DNA of 64,000 bases from Hyaloperonospora brassicae. Taxonomy: Eukaryota; Oomycota; Peronosporomycetes; Peronosporales; Peronosporaceae. Where the stretch lies: assembly GCA_947650285.1 (NCBI GenBank), contig CANTFL010000990.1, positions 1 to 64,000 of the forward strand, written 5' to 3'. Made by a program: the position numbers and the translations under genes. Below the pieces are notes generated by a model that saw nothing but the letters and a program-made list of their open reading frames with translations, had not been told where the DNA came from and made no database searches. Shown piece after piece: positions 22,260-33,257 of the stretch (position 1 is its first letter; every line of letters starts with the position of its first letter).

Positions 22260-23932
22260 CCAGTCGAAAGGGACATCGCAACCATGTCGATCATTCTACA
22301 AGGCAGGAAACACAGCCCGAGCGAAAACAACAGGGTTCTTTGCCAGATGTAGTCCATTCTTTGGCTACAGGAATGATGGTTAAAGCCGCAGTGTCCGTCT
22401 GTCCCTGCATACAGATAGAATAGTGTAGCTCCCGCACCAGCTTTACACAATATAGTTGTAGACCCTTGCCACTCCATCGTGCTAAACCGCATGTTACGTA
22501 TATGCTCTTATTTGTCTGTTCGCCGAAGCCAAGACTTCTTCATCTTTCGTCAGGCGCAAAATGCGTCAGAGACACCTGGTTCATCACAAAGCTCGACTGA
22601 TGCTCAGCTCACGGTATTTCAATGCGATGCTCCTTCACTGCAAGATTGTTGCATCCGAGTAATTTGTGTCTCGACCACCAAGTGCGTCAGCAAGATGTGA
22701 ATGAGTTTGCGTGAGCAGCAAAGCTGAACGTTGATACATACATGCTTACACAAGCGATGATGGTATACGTATCCAATAAGCATAGTTTGAGATCGTAGAA
22801 TGTCGTTGTAAGCGTTAAAGCTGGATGCTCCTTCGTCGAGCAAATGTACAATATAGCCTTTTTCAACGCTTTATGACGTCGTGCTCTCGAGTGATACTTC
22901 TGTTTGCGGTGTCGGTAGCGTGGACCCACACCAGTATGTGGGCGGCAGTAATCGACGATGCATCGGTCTCTATGTATGTACAAATTGTCGACAGAAAGGC
23001 TAACTGGATGAGTGGCGACCAGCGCGTTGCTTGCAATCAAACGGTAGGTCCTTTACCGGTATGCCATTTATTGTATTTCATCTATACTCGTAGGCGGGTG
23101 CAGTGCATTAGATCGTGGCCGACGAGTTCGGGCGAAATAGCTTTTGTGGCAGAGATATGGCGATTGTAAGAACGCACAAACTTGTTCGCGTGTTGCTAGC
23201 ATGCCAAGGCTGACTTGAGTGTCGAGATCGTGACGCATGAAAGCTCGCCACAAGCTGTTGTATTGATATAAGAAAGGAGGCCATTTGACCAACTACGCTG
23301 TTAGGTACGCCTCGATGGAAGCCCAAAATACGCACTCAAACCGGCTACCGAGCCCGAAATCGAGAAAGTCGACCTGGACAAAGCTGGAACGAGCATATAT
23401 TCGGACGCGAGACCGATATTCGGTCAGCTAAAGTCCACCTTTCAAGCGCCGTCCGACTTTCCCGTGACCCTACGCGAACACTCTGCCTCACTGATTCCTT
23501 GTTGTAGCCCTATCATTTGTTGCCATGTGCCGTAGTAGCAGTCCGAAACATTGACACTAAGCAGCTGCAAGTCAGTGTGCAAGAGTGGAATCACCCGAGA
23601 GTGGCTGCGGAGAGCTCTGCGGTGTCCGTCGCCAGTGCTGAATGGTGTCTTGCCCACTCCGTCTGGCGCTGCCGATCGACGTGCAAACGCTCATACGTCT
23701 CGCCAGTCGCAGGCCATTCTTCGCTGAACAAGTACGTGGCACGTTCGTGACGTCGTGATTGGTTCAGAAGGCGCCACGCGATCGTATTGCGCCACTTCTC
23801 CTTTCGCCTCGTAACCGCCGCGTCGCCTGTGGCTGCACGCCGTCCGCCACATACGTTTGTCCGCCACATACGTTTGTCCGCCGGTTCGAGTACACAGAGA
23901 GAGAGAGAGAGACCCGACGCGATCGAGTCGGA
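22260..23932. other. Intergenic region upstream of the ankyrin gene
   Basis: No supported gene on either strand; frames here are short and lack recognisable motifs. The 3' end holds a 17-bp tandem duplication (23844-23877) and a short GA microsatellite (about 23896-23911) directly upstream of the ankyrin start codon, so the 5' UTR and promoter of that gene probably lie in the last few hundred bases. Confidence 0.5.
23844..23877 (+). repeat. Exact 17-bp tandem duplication in ankyrin gene promoter/5' UTR
   Basis: CCGCCACATACGTTTGT occurs twice head to tail (23844-23860, 23861-23877), 56 bp before the likely ATG, and is followed by a GA run. It may be a duplicated binding site or replication slippage. 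Confidence 0.85.
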
Positions 23933-25549
23933 ATGGCAGCGACAGCAGCGCGACTCGTGTGCGCCAATCACGACCGCGTGAGTCAGTTGTCGCATGTGTG
24001 GGAAGCGATGGGCCAGTGCCTCGACTACTCGCGCGCGTGGACGCTGGAGCGTGCGGCGGCTCAGGGGCTTCCGTTTCTCGTGCAGCATTTGGCGCGGCAA
24101 ACGGCCAGCGCGTTACCGCAAGAGACCGACGACAAGTCACTGGCGATGGACTTTGCAGCTGGCAACGGCCACTTGGCCATTCTCACGTGGCTGCACGACA
24201 CGCAGCAGCTCAGCAGCTGCTCGACACGCGCGATGGACGACGCAGCGAAGAACGGCTACAGTGCAATTGTCCAGTGGCTGCACGTGCACCGAAGCGAGGG
24301 CTGCACGACCCGGGCCATGGACTACGCTGCTAGCAACGGCCATCTGTCCGTCGTGCAGTGGCTGCATGAGCACCGCCCAGAGGGTTCGACCCCTCGCGCG
24401 ATGGACTTAGCGGCGCAGAATGGGCATCTCCATGTGCTGCAATGGCTGCACGACAACCGATCTGAGGGATGCACTGTCAGTGCTGTGGACTACGCAGCTA
24501 CTGAGGGCCACTTGCACACTGTGCGCTGGCTGTGCGACGTCCGCAAAGAAGTGTGCTCGTCGAGCGCTATGGTCGGCGCTGCGCGGGGCGGACACCTGTC
24601 TATCCTCCAGTACCTCAGTAAGCAGTTCGCCACCTTATTTGAAAGCGTTAGTGCCAAGATGGTGCACGCCGCTGTCGCAAACGGCCAACGAGCGGTGCTC
24701 GAATGGCTTGCCGCCGTGCTTCCGGTCAAGTCGCTCAAGTGCGAAGAGGCTGTCGGATCGTGGATGGAGGTTGCATGCCAATACGGCCAGACAGGTATCC
24801 TCAAGTGGTTCCACGACCATGCGGCTGAGCTGCCGATGGGCGTTGACAAGCACAGCGCTTGCACTGCATCAGCTGTAGTGAATGCGGCTCGCAACGGGCA
24901 CGACGACGTGCTGGTTTACCTGCAGGAAAACGACCTGATAGACCTCACCACCGAGTCCAGTGCCATGGACGCGCTCGTAGCTGCAGTCGAAGGCGGCCAC
25001 CGCAACTGCGTCGAGTGGTTAGTCACAACGTTTCGCACATTGTACGCGACAGTCCCGTGCACGACGACAACCGCAATGGACACTGCCGCTGCTAGCGGCC
25101 ACGTAGACCTCCTCCAGTTTCTCCGAGACGAGCGGACTACAACGAAGTGGCGGACCAGCTACAAAGCGGTCGAGCGGGCAGCTCGCTATGGCTTTGTCGA
25201 CGTTTTGCGCTGGCTGCACTTCGACGACCACAGCAATGTCGTCGAGGAGGGAGTCCGTCTGCAAGTGGAAGAAGCCAACCGACTTGAACGTCGCTGGACG
25301 CCTATGGCGCTGGAGATGGCTGCTACGAACGGACACCTCGCAGTGGTCCAGTGGCTCATTGAGCATCACCGCAACGTTTGCAGCAGTGTCGAGGCGTTCA
25401 ACGCCGCGTGCTACATGGATCATGTGCCGGTGGCTCAGTATCTCTACAGCAACGTGCGCAGCTCGTGCTCTGTAGAGCAGGCGCTGGAACAAGCAAATGA
25501 AGGAGGCGCTGAAGACACGTTGTGTTGGCTACGGGGCCTTCCCATCTGA
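23933..25549 (+). CDS. Ankyrin-repeat protein (oomycete WLHxxRxEG type)
   Basis: Single-exon gene encoding 538 aa. The frame is open upstream, but the first ATG in good context is 23933 (MAATAARLVC), after the GA-rich leader. From about residue 65 to the end it is built of repeats of roughly 33-38 residues of the form AMDxAAxNGHLxVVQWLHxxRxEG (for example NGHLSVVQWLHEHRPEGST). These are ankyrin helices in the tryptophan-rich variant very common in oomycetes. No signal peptide, membrane segment or enzymatic domain is visible, so it is probably an intracellular protein-binding scaffold. The specific partner is unknown. Repeats diverge toward the C-terminus. Confidence 0.92.
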   Translation: MAATAARLVCANHDRVSQLSHVWEAMGQCLDYSRAWTLERAAAQGLPFLVQHLARQTASALPQETDDKSLAMDFAAGNGHLAILTWLHDTQQLSSCSTRAMDDAAKNGYSAIVQWLHVHRSEGCTTRAMDYAASNGHLSVVQWLHEHRPEGSTPRAMDLAAQNGHLHVLQWLHDNRSEGCTVSAVDYAATEGHLHTVRWLCDVRKEVCSSSAMVGAARGGHLSILQYLSKQFATLFESVSAKMVHAAVANGQRAVLEWLAAVLPVKSLKCEEAVGSWMEVACQYGQTGILKWFHDHAAELPMGVDKHSACTASAVVNAARNGHDDVLVYLQENDLIDLTTESSAMDALVAAVEGGHRNCVEWLVTTFRTLYATVPCTTTTAMDTAAASGHVDLLQFLRDERTTTKWRTSYKAVERAARYGFVDVLRWLHFDDHSNVVEEGVRLQVEEANRLERRWTPMALEMAATNGHLAVVQWLIEHHRNVCSSVEAFNAACYMDHVPVAQYLYSNVRSSCSVEQALEQANEGGAEDTLCWLRGLPI

Positions 25550-25726
25550 ACTGGTGCAACGATTGCAACGCTATTGAGTCCTGCGCGATTGCATCGGCGT
25601 TGGCCTCTTAGAGACGGCGTGAGTCGACGAGTAGAGTGCTTTTTTCATGCCTTGCGTAGATAAAAAAATAGAGTGCGTTTCTCGACAAATGTATTCGGGT
25701 CACCCTATTCAATACGGATCCGGACG

Positions 25727-27116
25727 ATGCACAACGAACGCCGCGTCGTCGCCTTCGCAGTGGCCACTCGAGCGAGTGTGACGCTCCTGGCGCTGCTGAC
25801 GTCGGCCGTCGTGACTCCCTACGACACGTCGTCCCACCTGCAGTCGGGCGGCTCCCCACTCGACCCGCTCAGCAACTGGGACGGCGTCTACTTCTCGCAC
25901 ATCGCCTCGCACGGCTACGACTTTGAGCACTTTCACGCCTTCTTCCCGCTCTATCCGCTGCTGACGCGCTCGTTGTCGCGCGTCGTACCGCTTTCTGCCG
26001 CTTCGGCAGTGATCGCCAGCGGATGGCTCATCAGCAACGCGAGCTTTGTGCTGGCGGCGCTGTTTCTCTACCGCTTGGGCTGCGTCGAACTCGACGACGA
26101 GACCGTCGCCCGACGCGCGGCGTACCTCTTCTGTGTAGCTCCTTCGAGTATCTTTATGTCGGCGCTCTACTCGGAGAGCCTCATGTGTCTCCTGAGCTTC
26201 AGCGGTATGTACTTCCTGGCCAAACATGCGCATGCACGGGACGACACCCGTCGAGCCTTTCGAGACTTAGTGTACTGCGCGCTGTTGTTCGGCGCGGCCT
26301 CAGCGACGCGGTCCAACGGGGTCCTGCTCTCGTGTACGTTCGGGCAGCTGCGACGCGGTCATGTGGGGTCAGCGTACTAAGCCTCGTGGTTCTTTGTCGC
26401 CAGTGTTCATTGCGTGGCATCGACTGACGACTTCGCCTCCTCCGCGAGAGCTGCGTCGATTCACCGGTCACTGGACACGAACGGCACTTCTCGGCGTGCT
26501 GGCTGTTGCCCCTCAGATCGCGTACTTTGTCGCTTCGATGGTACCGTATTGTCCGTCACTAGTGCAGCGCTTCAGCGGCCACGTTGCGGGAGCTGGTGAG
26601 GTGGAGGACCGGAGCTGGTGCGCGCACGCGATCCCGAATGTGACTGCCATGTACACGTTTATCCAGAGAGAGTACTGGAACGTGGGTCTCTTGCGCTACT
26701 ACGAGCTGAAGCAGTTGCCGAATTTCCTTCTCGCTGCGCCGATGCTGTCGCTCAGTCTGCATGCGCTCCAGGGATACTTTCGGGGTCGTGTCGTGCCTGG
26801 ACGATCGCGGGCGATACGTCACTCAGCAACAGGAGCTCCTGGACGCAGCCAAGACACGGCGTTGACTCCGTATTACACGCACTGGCTGTTCTTGGTCGTG
26901 AACGCCCTACTCGTCGTGCACATCCAAGTGACGACGCGGCTGCTGTGCGCGTGTCCGCCGCTTTTCTGGCATCCAGCCGCGCTGCTGTGTGACTCGGCCG
27001 AAGAGCAGAAAGCGGTTCCCGTTCTGACAACGTACGGCCGCGTCCTCGTGCGGTACTTTTTGCTGTTCACGATATTGGGCAGCGTCCTCTTCCCTTCGTT
27101 TTACCCGTGGACGTAG
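25727..27116 (+). CDS. GPI mannosyltransferase 2 (PIG-V family)
   Basis: Manual model: exons 25727-26333 and 26404-27116, 439 aa. The 70-bp intron has donor GTACGT and acceptor GCCAG, and phase 1 joins VLLS to LFIAWH. PIG-V adds the second mannose to the GPI anchor in the ER membrane. Family marks seen: NWDGVYFSHIASHGYDFEHF (residues about 50-69, with the conserved WD and EH), FFPLYPLLTR, YSESLMCLLSF and SATRSNGVLLS, followed by several hydrophobic membrane segments up to the C-terminus. Length is slightly short of the roughly 450-500 aa usual for the family. It lies 177 bp after the ankyrin gene on the same strand, with an AT-rich spacer. Confidence 0.9.
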
Positions 27117-27355
27117 CAGATGACCCTCAGTTGTCTAACACCCGTTGTCTAATATTCGCTGTCTCACACGCAAAAAGTACCACAGCGTTCGTTTGTATTA
27201 CGACGACGTTTTGCAGTCCTCTGTGCCAGCGCAGGACAGACGGACGGCCCACCACAATTGTACTGACTTAAGCTCGCGGGCCATCGACGTACCGATAAAG
27301 TGGTACGCAGCCTCGGATCGAGTCGCTGCGACCAGCTCTCGCCTGCTGCGACTGC

Positions 27356-29164
27356 ATGTCCCTGCGCTTGACTTGTTTCGGCCGCGTCCCGTCGTACTCG
27401 CGGCGATTCATGAGCGCATCGAACAGCAGCGACTGTGTGTCCGCTGTCTCCTCGTCTGCTCAGCCTGCCACGTTCGCCGCAGACGTCTTGGAAAGCTCTG
27501 AAACCTCAATGGCGCACAAAGTCCGACGGCATCAAAGCCACTTGTCAGACAACGCGATCGCTTCTGCGGCGGTTGACGAGTCTGTCGAGCGCAGATCAGA
27601 CGAGAGAGGAGGACCGACGAGTATCGAGCAGCTAAAGCTGCGGATACTGGCGAGAAGTGATCATTATGTGGTACTGAACAAGGGACCGGACGAGAGGATG
27701 GACGGCGCCTTTGATGTGACGTTGGAAAAGGCGGTGCGTCCATTTCTTCACTTGCTGCTGCTATTGTTAGTGACTGCAATAATGGCAGACGAGGTCTGAT
27801 CCAGCTGATGGTCAATGATGGATGTAGCTCGCGCGAGACTTTCCAGAGGTGGAAAAGTTTCGGTGGATCCACCAACTGGACTTTGGTGCGTTTGGTAGCT
27901 CAGGCAAGACATGTATGGACGAACATCGACTCACGAGCTGTGGTTGCATTGCTGTTCGATCTTGCAGCAACATCGGGTGTACTGATAGTCGGTACATCGA
28001 AAGCGTGAGTGACGTAGCTTTTGACGCAATGGCAGTATTGTCTCAGTCTTTGTGCCTTTGCACAGAGCTACTGCAACATGCTGTCGACTTTTCCGAGAGA
28101 AGCAAGTGCAAAAGGAGTATTTGGCAGTGGTGCGTGGCCATCTCCCCTCTAATCCGCTGGACAGTGCGGACAGGGCCGGAGCGCCTGCCAAAGCCTGCAC
28201 ATTTTCGAAGCTGGGCTTGTTGATTCAAGACATGGAGGAAATGGAGAGACTTAGAAATCAGCAGCGTGGCTCGCGGGTGCATCAGAAAATGTCGGGGTAT
28301 CCACGTGGAGCCCGCAATGGACCTAATCTGTTCACGATGGAGCAGGCTCGGCTCTTACGCGAAAGTCGGCGAGGAGACGGCACGCGAGCTTGTGCTCGTG
28401 AACTGACCCCGGCAGAGCTAGCTTTCACAACGATGGCATGGCTTGACCTATCAAACGAGGAGAAGGATGCGTACACCGAGAAGGCCAAGACAGATAAGCA
28501 GCGTTTTCTATGCGAGCTCAACGAGTTTTTCAGCAAGGAGAAAGTCCGACTCGCTCACCAGCGTGCGTATGGTTGTCGTGAAAACACTGACACAGCGGAC
28601 GAGCCTGTCGCTTACGTTTTCGACGCGCCGATTGTTGAGCCACATCAAAGTCGTAAGGTCTTTTGCATGCAGGTTGGCACTGAGGCCAACACGTCCGCTA
28701 AGCAGTCCACTACGGTTGCTTTTGTCTTGGGCCATGCAACGTACAGGGGTCAGCCAGTTACAAAGGTGCTGTTGCGTCCGCTCAATGGCCGTCGGCACCA
28801 GTTGCGACTGCACCTCGCGCATCATGGCTTCCCGATCGCTGGGGATGTCACCTACGGCTCACAAGATGATGAGGCACCGCGAATGATGCTCCACGCTTGG
28901 AGAATTTGGCTACGCGGATGCCCGGCAGAGAAGGTGTGGTCATGATTGAGTTGCATTCTTCGCATACCGTTGACTGACTGAGGCATTTGTATCGATCAGA
29001 AAGAGTACGGTGACCTGTATTTTGCAAGTCCAGATCCGTTCGAATCCATCGTGCCAAGCGAACGTGAAGTCAGTACGATAACGTACTTCAAGCACAAGAA
29101 AGGTGAAAAGTGCGACGCGCGGACCAACGCAGTGGAAAGTGCCGAGGTACATGGCCTAAACTGA
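27356..29164 (+). CDS. RluA-family RNA pseudouridine synthase with internal HMG-box-like insertion
   Basis: Manual model: exons 27356-27733, 27849-27885, 27968-28004, 28066-28933 and 29000-29164, all phases consistent, 494 aa. The catalytic motif HQLDFATSG (Asp about 137) is assembled from two 37-bp micro-exons; GRRHQLRLH (about 392-400) is the second RluA signature. Between them, at about 234-302, lies an HMG-box-like block (GPNLFTMEQARLL, then RELTPAELAFTTMAWLDLS, then NEEKDAYTEKAKTDKQRF). RluA enzymes isomerise uridine to pseudouridine in RNA; the compartment is unclear. The first ATG (MSLRLTCFGRVPSYSRRFMS) gives a basic, possibly mitochondrial leader; a later in-frame ATG (MAHKVRR) is an alternative start. 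The last exon (KEYGDLYFASPDPFESIVPS) replaces a premature end in the unspliced frame. Confidence 0.85.
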
Positions 29165-31117
29165 ACGTTTGCCACTTTTGTCCGAATCTTGCTATTGTCT
29201 ACTGGTGCAATACGCTGACCATGTTGCTAGGTGGCGGCTGATCAGGTTCCTGATCAATAATGGCATGGTGTCAGCATGTATTGCGGTCAAACGATAAGCA
29301 AGCGAGCGGAACATGCGAGCAGAGACTGGTGAATGCCAGGGGCTTGCTCACGAACATGTTGGCTGTTTGTAGCCCTCCGAAAGACGAATGGCAGCCATGG
29401 CGGGTACAACACACGTGCTTGTGGCCATGTGCTTTTTCTTTGGCGTGCAGCACATTGGCGGCTTTGACGGTATTTGCCAGCATCGAAGAGCGAGTATGTT
29501 GAATGCACAGCAGCCGATGCTCGAGTAGCCATCAGCCAGCAATAGGTTGGCAGATGGTGCGGTAGGAGCCTCCGCTGCTGCTGTCGAGCCTACGGTTGTG
29601 GGTGTGCTCGCTGTCGTCAGAGACCGGTATACCGCATACAATACAAGACCAAGCCGAAGCAAAAACAAAGCTACGAGGAGTGTGGATGGTCAGTGCTCAA
29701 GTGCCGATTGTGTTGCAGCTACGGTGTCCTTTGGCTGGTGATATGTGTCCGCTCCTATTCTGCTCAAAGTACACCACACCGCGTCCCATGTATTGCCTTT
29801 GCTGCCGTATGCAAGTCACATCAATTCTATAGCACCTACAAAGCGCGTGGTACGCACAAGACGTCTATCGACATTCGAGTAGATAGCGTCAAGTTGATAG
29901 CAGTTGTATGTATCGCAATGCATACAGCAGCTGTCACATCGACGCTAAATACTCAACGATCGTTGCTTCAACTGCTCGAGATATATCAAGACCGCCTCGT
30001 TGCTGTCTTTCTTGAAAGTTCCACTCGAGTTAGCAAGAAGTCCTGAGCGCAGCAACACATTGCATCTTTCTCGTCACGTCTGCTAACCTGGCTTTCACGA
30101 TTGTTGTGCAACGTTTCGCTTTTGTCCCACCAGCGACACTGAGCTGCTCACAACTCCATTTACTCATTGAAACTTGCGTGTCAGACAGCATATCTGACAT
30201 GGCGCTGTAACTTTAACAACCGGATCACTGCCGTCACTGAGTGCTAACAATCGATCGCATGCCACTCACTGCGACCGGAAAGTCCCTCCAGCAACAACGC
30301 ATTCTCGCGTTTATCTTCAGTTGTTATACTGTACATTGTTATCCGGTAAGATCGTAACATTCACATCGACAGTAAGTGTCGATGTCATGTTACGGGCTCA
30401 CTCATTGCACCCGGCAACGCAGCAGGCCAAGACCATCAGCAATAGTAGCAGTATCGCCAGTAGCAGCAGCTGAACAAAGCAGCCACTTAGTCGGAACGAG
30501 GAGAAGATTGTTGCCTGTACATACGATAGAGATCGCAGAGTCGCCAAGGAGTAATCGAAGTCGTTTAATTAACAGGTACCGCGCTTCGAGCTCACGCACC
30601 AAATGTACATGGCTGCTACACCGACACTGCATAACATACATTGTCCATCTTGCCGTGAACCCCACCCACCCGACATAAACACGTGTGTATCCAAACTATG
30701 ATTCAGTTATCAGATCTGCGTTACTTGTAAGCGAGCGCCAGGGCTTCTTCCGCTTTCTTGACTATTGCGTGGCCAAACACTGCAAAGCATTTCTACAACT
30801 TTGCTAGTTGCTTCATTTCTGCAAATACCCTAAAGCTCGTACGGTTTGTTGAGAAAGCAAAACTAGATACGAATGTACAAGTTGATTCGATGCCCACGAG
30901 AAAAAAACATACCAGTTGTGCAAACGGGTAACTTCCGGATGAGAGTGCAGTGTTACAACGCAAAAAACTTCGTCAGATAAATCATGGCACGCTTCACAGC
31001 GTAACAAACAAAAATTCCCACTGCACCGCATACCGATCCGATGCTTCAACAACACTCCTGCTCTCGCTCGTCACGTGCACCTTGCGCGTTGCATTCCTGT
31101 CGCCACAGTTTCGATGT
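29165..31117. other. Intergenic region, no supported gene
   Basis: Only short frames. A minus-strand frame at 29348-29668 (106 codons) begins with a hydrophobic stretch (FLLRLGLVLYAVYRSL) but has no recognisable family and no clear partner exon. A strong hairpin at 30354-30393 is listed separately. The region lies between the 3' end of the pseudouridine synthase gene and the 3' end of the PHD gene. Confidence 0.5.
30354..30393. repeat. Two-block perfect hairpin
   Basis: GTAACAT (30354-30360) and ACATCGACA (30363-30371) pair with TGTCGATGT (30377-30385) and ATGTTAC (30387-30393), giving 16 paired bases with a small internal bulge and a 5-nt loop. The outer GTAAC/GTTAC followed by GGG recalls the first hairpin of the LTRs in this window, so it may be an LTR remnant. 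Confidence 0.7.
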
Positions 31118-32932
31118 TCACCGCATCGAAGATTTCCGTATTTTCAGCTTCTTTTCCAGCCGATCTCGTGCAGAGCTCACCTTGCGCTTGCGACCAATGT
31201 GGCCGTGGTTGTTGTGGCGATTTTCAGAGCTGGCGTCAGTTGACGACGGCGTGAGTGGAAGTGGAGGGCGCACATTCTCGGACCGTAATGAGGAGGCGCT
31301 CATCGTCGCAGCAGCGGGAGAGTACCCTCGAAGCATGAGCCCCTTGCCCCTTGGTGACGGAGCTACAGCATCTGAAGGCAAAGAGTGACACTCCGTTTCG
31401 CTTGCTTCCGTGTGCGCCTTAGTGAGGCTGCTACCCAACGAGTGACTGCGCTTTCGACGCAGAGAGCTGGTCGACGCAGATGAACGCTTCTTCTCGTTGC
31501 GGCTTCGTTGCTCAGTGCGCGCGTTACTGGAATCATGCCTTGCAGACCTCGAAGGCGGTGGCGATGATGGCGGAGGAGGAGGGGTCGACGACGGAGAGGC
31601 GGCGGGGGCAGATGGTGGGGAAGGCATGAGACCAGTAGATGCCTTCCTCTCCTTCTTGTTTAACGCCAGTACCTCAGCACGTCTGCTCCTGTGCGAACGA
31701 GGTTTCGACTCCAAGTTATTTAGTGAGCGTGCTGAAGATCGCGCGTGTACCGAAGCTGCGTGAGACGAATCCGCACGTTTCCGAGACCGTCGCGGTGACT
31801 CGCCACGATTTCGCTTGCGATGTCGATCACGCCTGCTGCTTCTCTTTGAACCAGATTTGCGCCGGCGTGCCTTCTTCACACAACGTGGACATTGGTAATC
31901 GTGCGCTGGCTCCATAGCCATCGGTATGCCGACACACATCGTATGCTGCCATGTATTGCAGCTTTCACATTCCACCATGCGTTGACCATCGTCGTGGTTG
32001 GGCCGACGGCGGACAGCACACACGCAATCGAACATCCAGCAACAGCGAAAGCACACGAACTTTTCTTGGGCCACCGCTTCGGGCAGCTTATCTGCACACT
32101 TGGCATGTACCCAATTTTGACAGATATCGCACTGGATCATGGAGGTCCCGTCGTCGTAGTTCTTCTTCTTTAGTCCACAGGAGCAGTCGACTAACCACTC
32201 GTCTTCCTCTTGTCTCTGTCGAGCCATCGGCACATCAGTGCTAACGCTCCTACGACGCTTTTCCCTGTGCTTCGGCCCACTCGTCGCCTCGTCCCGATGA
32301 GAGTGCCGCTGCGTCGAATGCAACGTCGATGTTCGTTTCTTCGAGCGATGTGCTTGTTGCCGCTCGTGATAACGCCGTCTAGCGTCGGCTACCACCTGCT
32401 GCTTCACCTTCTCCGTCAGTTGGAACTCCTTGTGTGCTGCTTGTTGTCGGAGCGTAATCAGCACATCCACAGGTGCTGGAGGAAGTCGCGGGTACGAGTT
32501 TTCCAGGTCGGAACTCCCGTCGCTCTCGCCGCTCAAGTCGTCATCTGTCGGGTCAATCCCATTGTCCTTATCGTCACCGTCCACGTCCCTCGAGGCCCAA
32601 CCGTCCTCGTTCTCCACATCACTCTCATCCACTGAGCTTTCACTGCTGCTGCTGCTACTGCTGGTGGAGTCGCACCTCCTCTCGTCTCGGCCGTCGTCTC
32701 TCTCCTCCTTTTGGTCGTCGCCCCCGTCGCGGCTGTTCTTGGCAGGCGGTGGCGGCGACTCGTCGTCGCTGTCGCTTTTCTTCCCACTGGGCGTGAAGCT
32801 GTGGTCACTTCTGCTGTTGTCGTCGCTGCTGGCGGGAGACGGACGTGGACTGCTCACTGGGCGCTGGGCCGTTTTCTCTCCTCCGTCCGTCAGCGTCGGA
32901 ATCGTTCCGTGTCCCGCAAGGGGACGGCGCAT
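31118..32932 (-). CDS. Double PHD-finger nuclear protein
   Basis: Single-exon gene. From ATG 32932 (MRRPLAGHG) it encodes 604 aa; the frame is open further, with another ATG at 32965 and more inside the mtIF2 start region up to 33196, but those would overlap the divergent gene. The N-terminal third is Ser/Asp/Glu-rich and disordered. Two adjacent PHD fingers follow at about 249-355: DCSCGLKKKNYDDGTSMIQC, CDICQNWVHAKC and, for the second, CVCAVRRRPNHDDGQRMVEC, CNTWQHTMC. A long Arg/Ser/Lys-rich tail follows with likely nuclear localisation signals (KRKRNRG-like runs, GRKRKV). PHD fingers of this type read histone H3 tails, so a chromatin role is likely; no catalytic domain is seen. Confidence 0.88.
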   Translation of the reverse strand: MRRPLAGHGTIPTLTDGGEKTAQRPVSSPRPSPASSDDNSRSDHSFTPSGKKSDSDDESPPPPAKNSRDGGDDQKEERDDGRDERRCDSTSSSSSSSESSVDESDVENEDGWASRDVDGDDKDNGIDPTDDDLSGESDGSSDLENSYPRLPPAPVDVLITLRQQAAHKEFQLTEKVKQQVVADARRRYHERQQAHRSKKRTSTLHSTQRHSHRDEATSGPKHREKRRRSVSTDVPMARQRQEEDEWLVDCSCGLKKKNYDDGTSMIQCDICQNWVHAKCADKLPEAVAQEKFVCFRCCWMFDCVCAVRRRPNHDDGQRMVECESCNTWQHTMCVGIPMAMEPAHDYQCPRCVKKARRRKSGSKRSSRRDRHRKRNRGESPRRSRKRADSSHAASVHARSSARSLNNLESKPRSHRSRRAEVLALNKKERKASTGLMPSPPSAPAASPSSTPPPPPSSPPPSRSARHDSSNARTEQRSRNEKKRSSASTSSLRRKRSHSLGSSLTKAHTEASETECHSLPSDAVAPSPRGKGLMLRGYSPAAATMSASSLRSENVRPPLPLTPSSTDASSENRHNNHGHIGRKRKVSSARDRLEKKLKIRKSSMR

Positions 32933-33257
32933 GACAACGGGCGATGCGCACTGGACGGTCCTCATGCACGTAGGCGACTTGTGCAGCTCAGCGTGACGGC
33001 CGCGGAGCAGCATATGCGGCGCCCACAGCTTCGGGCGAAGACGTCCGCAACGCGTGGACAAGTCGACCGACCCGCAAGCCTTGAGACTGACGCCGATGAG
33101 ACCTTCATAGTTGATCGTATCTACGCGGAGCGAGCGTCTGCTGCGTATGGGTATGATTGCCGCATGTGCCTCCGTCGAGCTCGAACCTAACGGCACTGAC
33201 GTACTTAGCAGGCTGCCAACCCGTGTGTGGAACGCGAGTCACTGGACCAGAAGCGGA
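32933..33257. promoter_or_regulatory. Shared upstream region of the PHD and mtIF2 genes
   Basis: The two genes are divergent with only 325 bp between the chosen start codons, so promoters must lie here or overlap coding sequence. Both frames remain open into this stretch, which makes the exact starts uncertain. No canonical TATA box is obvious. Confidence 0.5.

Noticed and set aside
29348..29668. Minus-strand frame with a hydrophobic start, considered as a small membrane protein
   Set aside because: No second exon or family match; the segment after the hydrophobic part is Ser/Ala/Thr low complexity.
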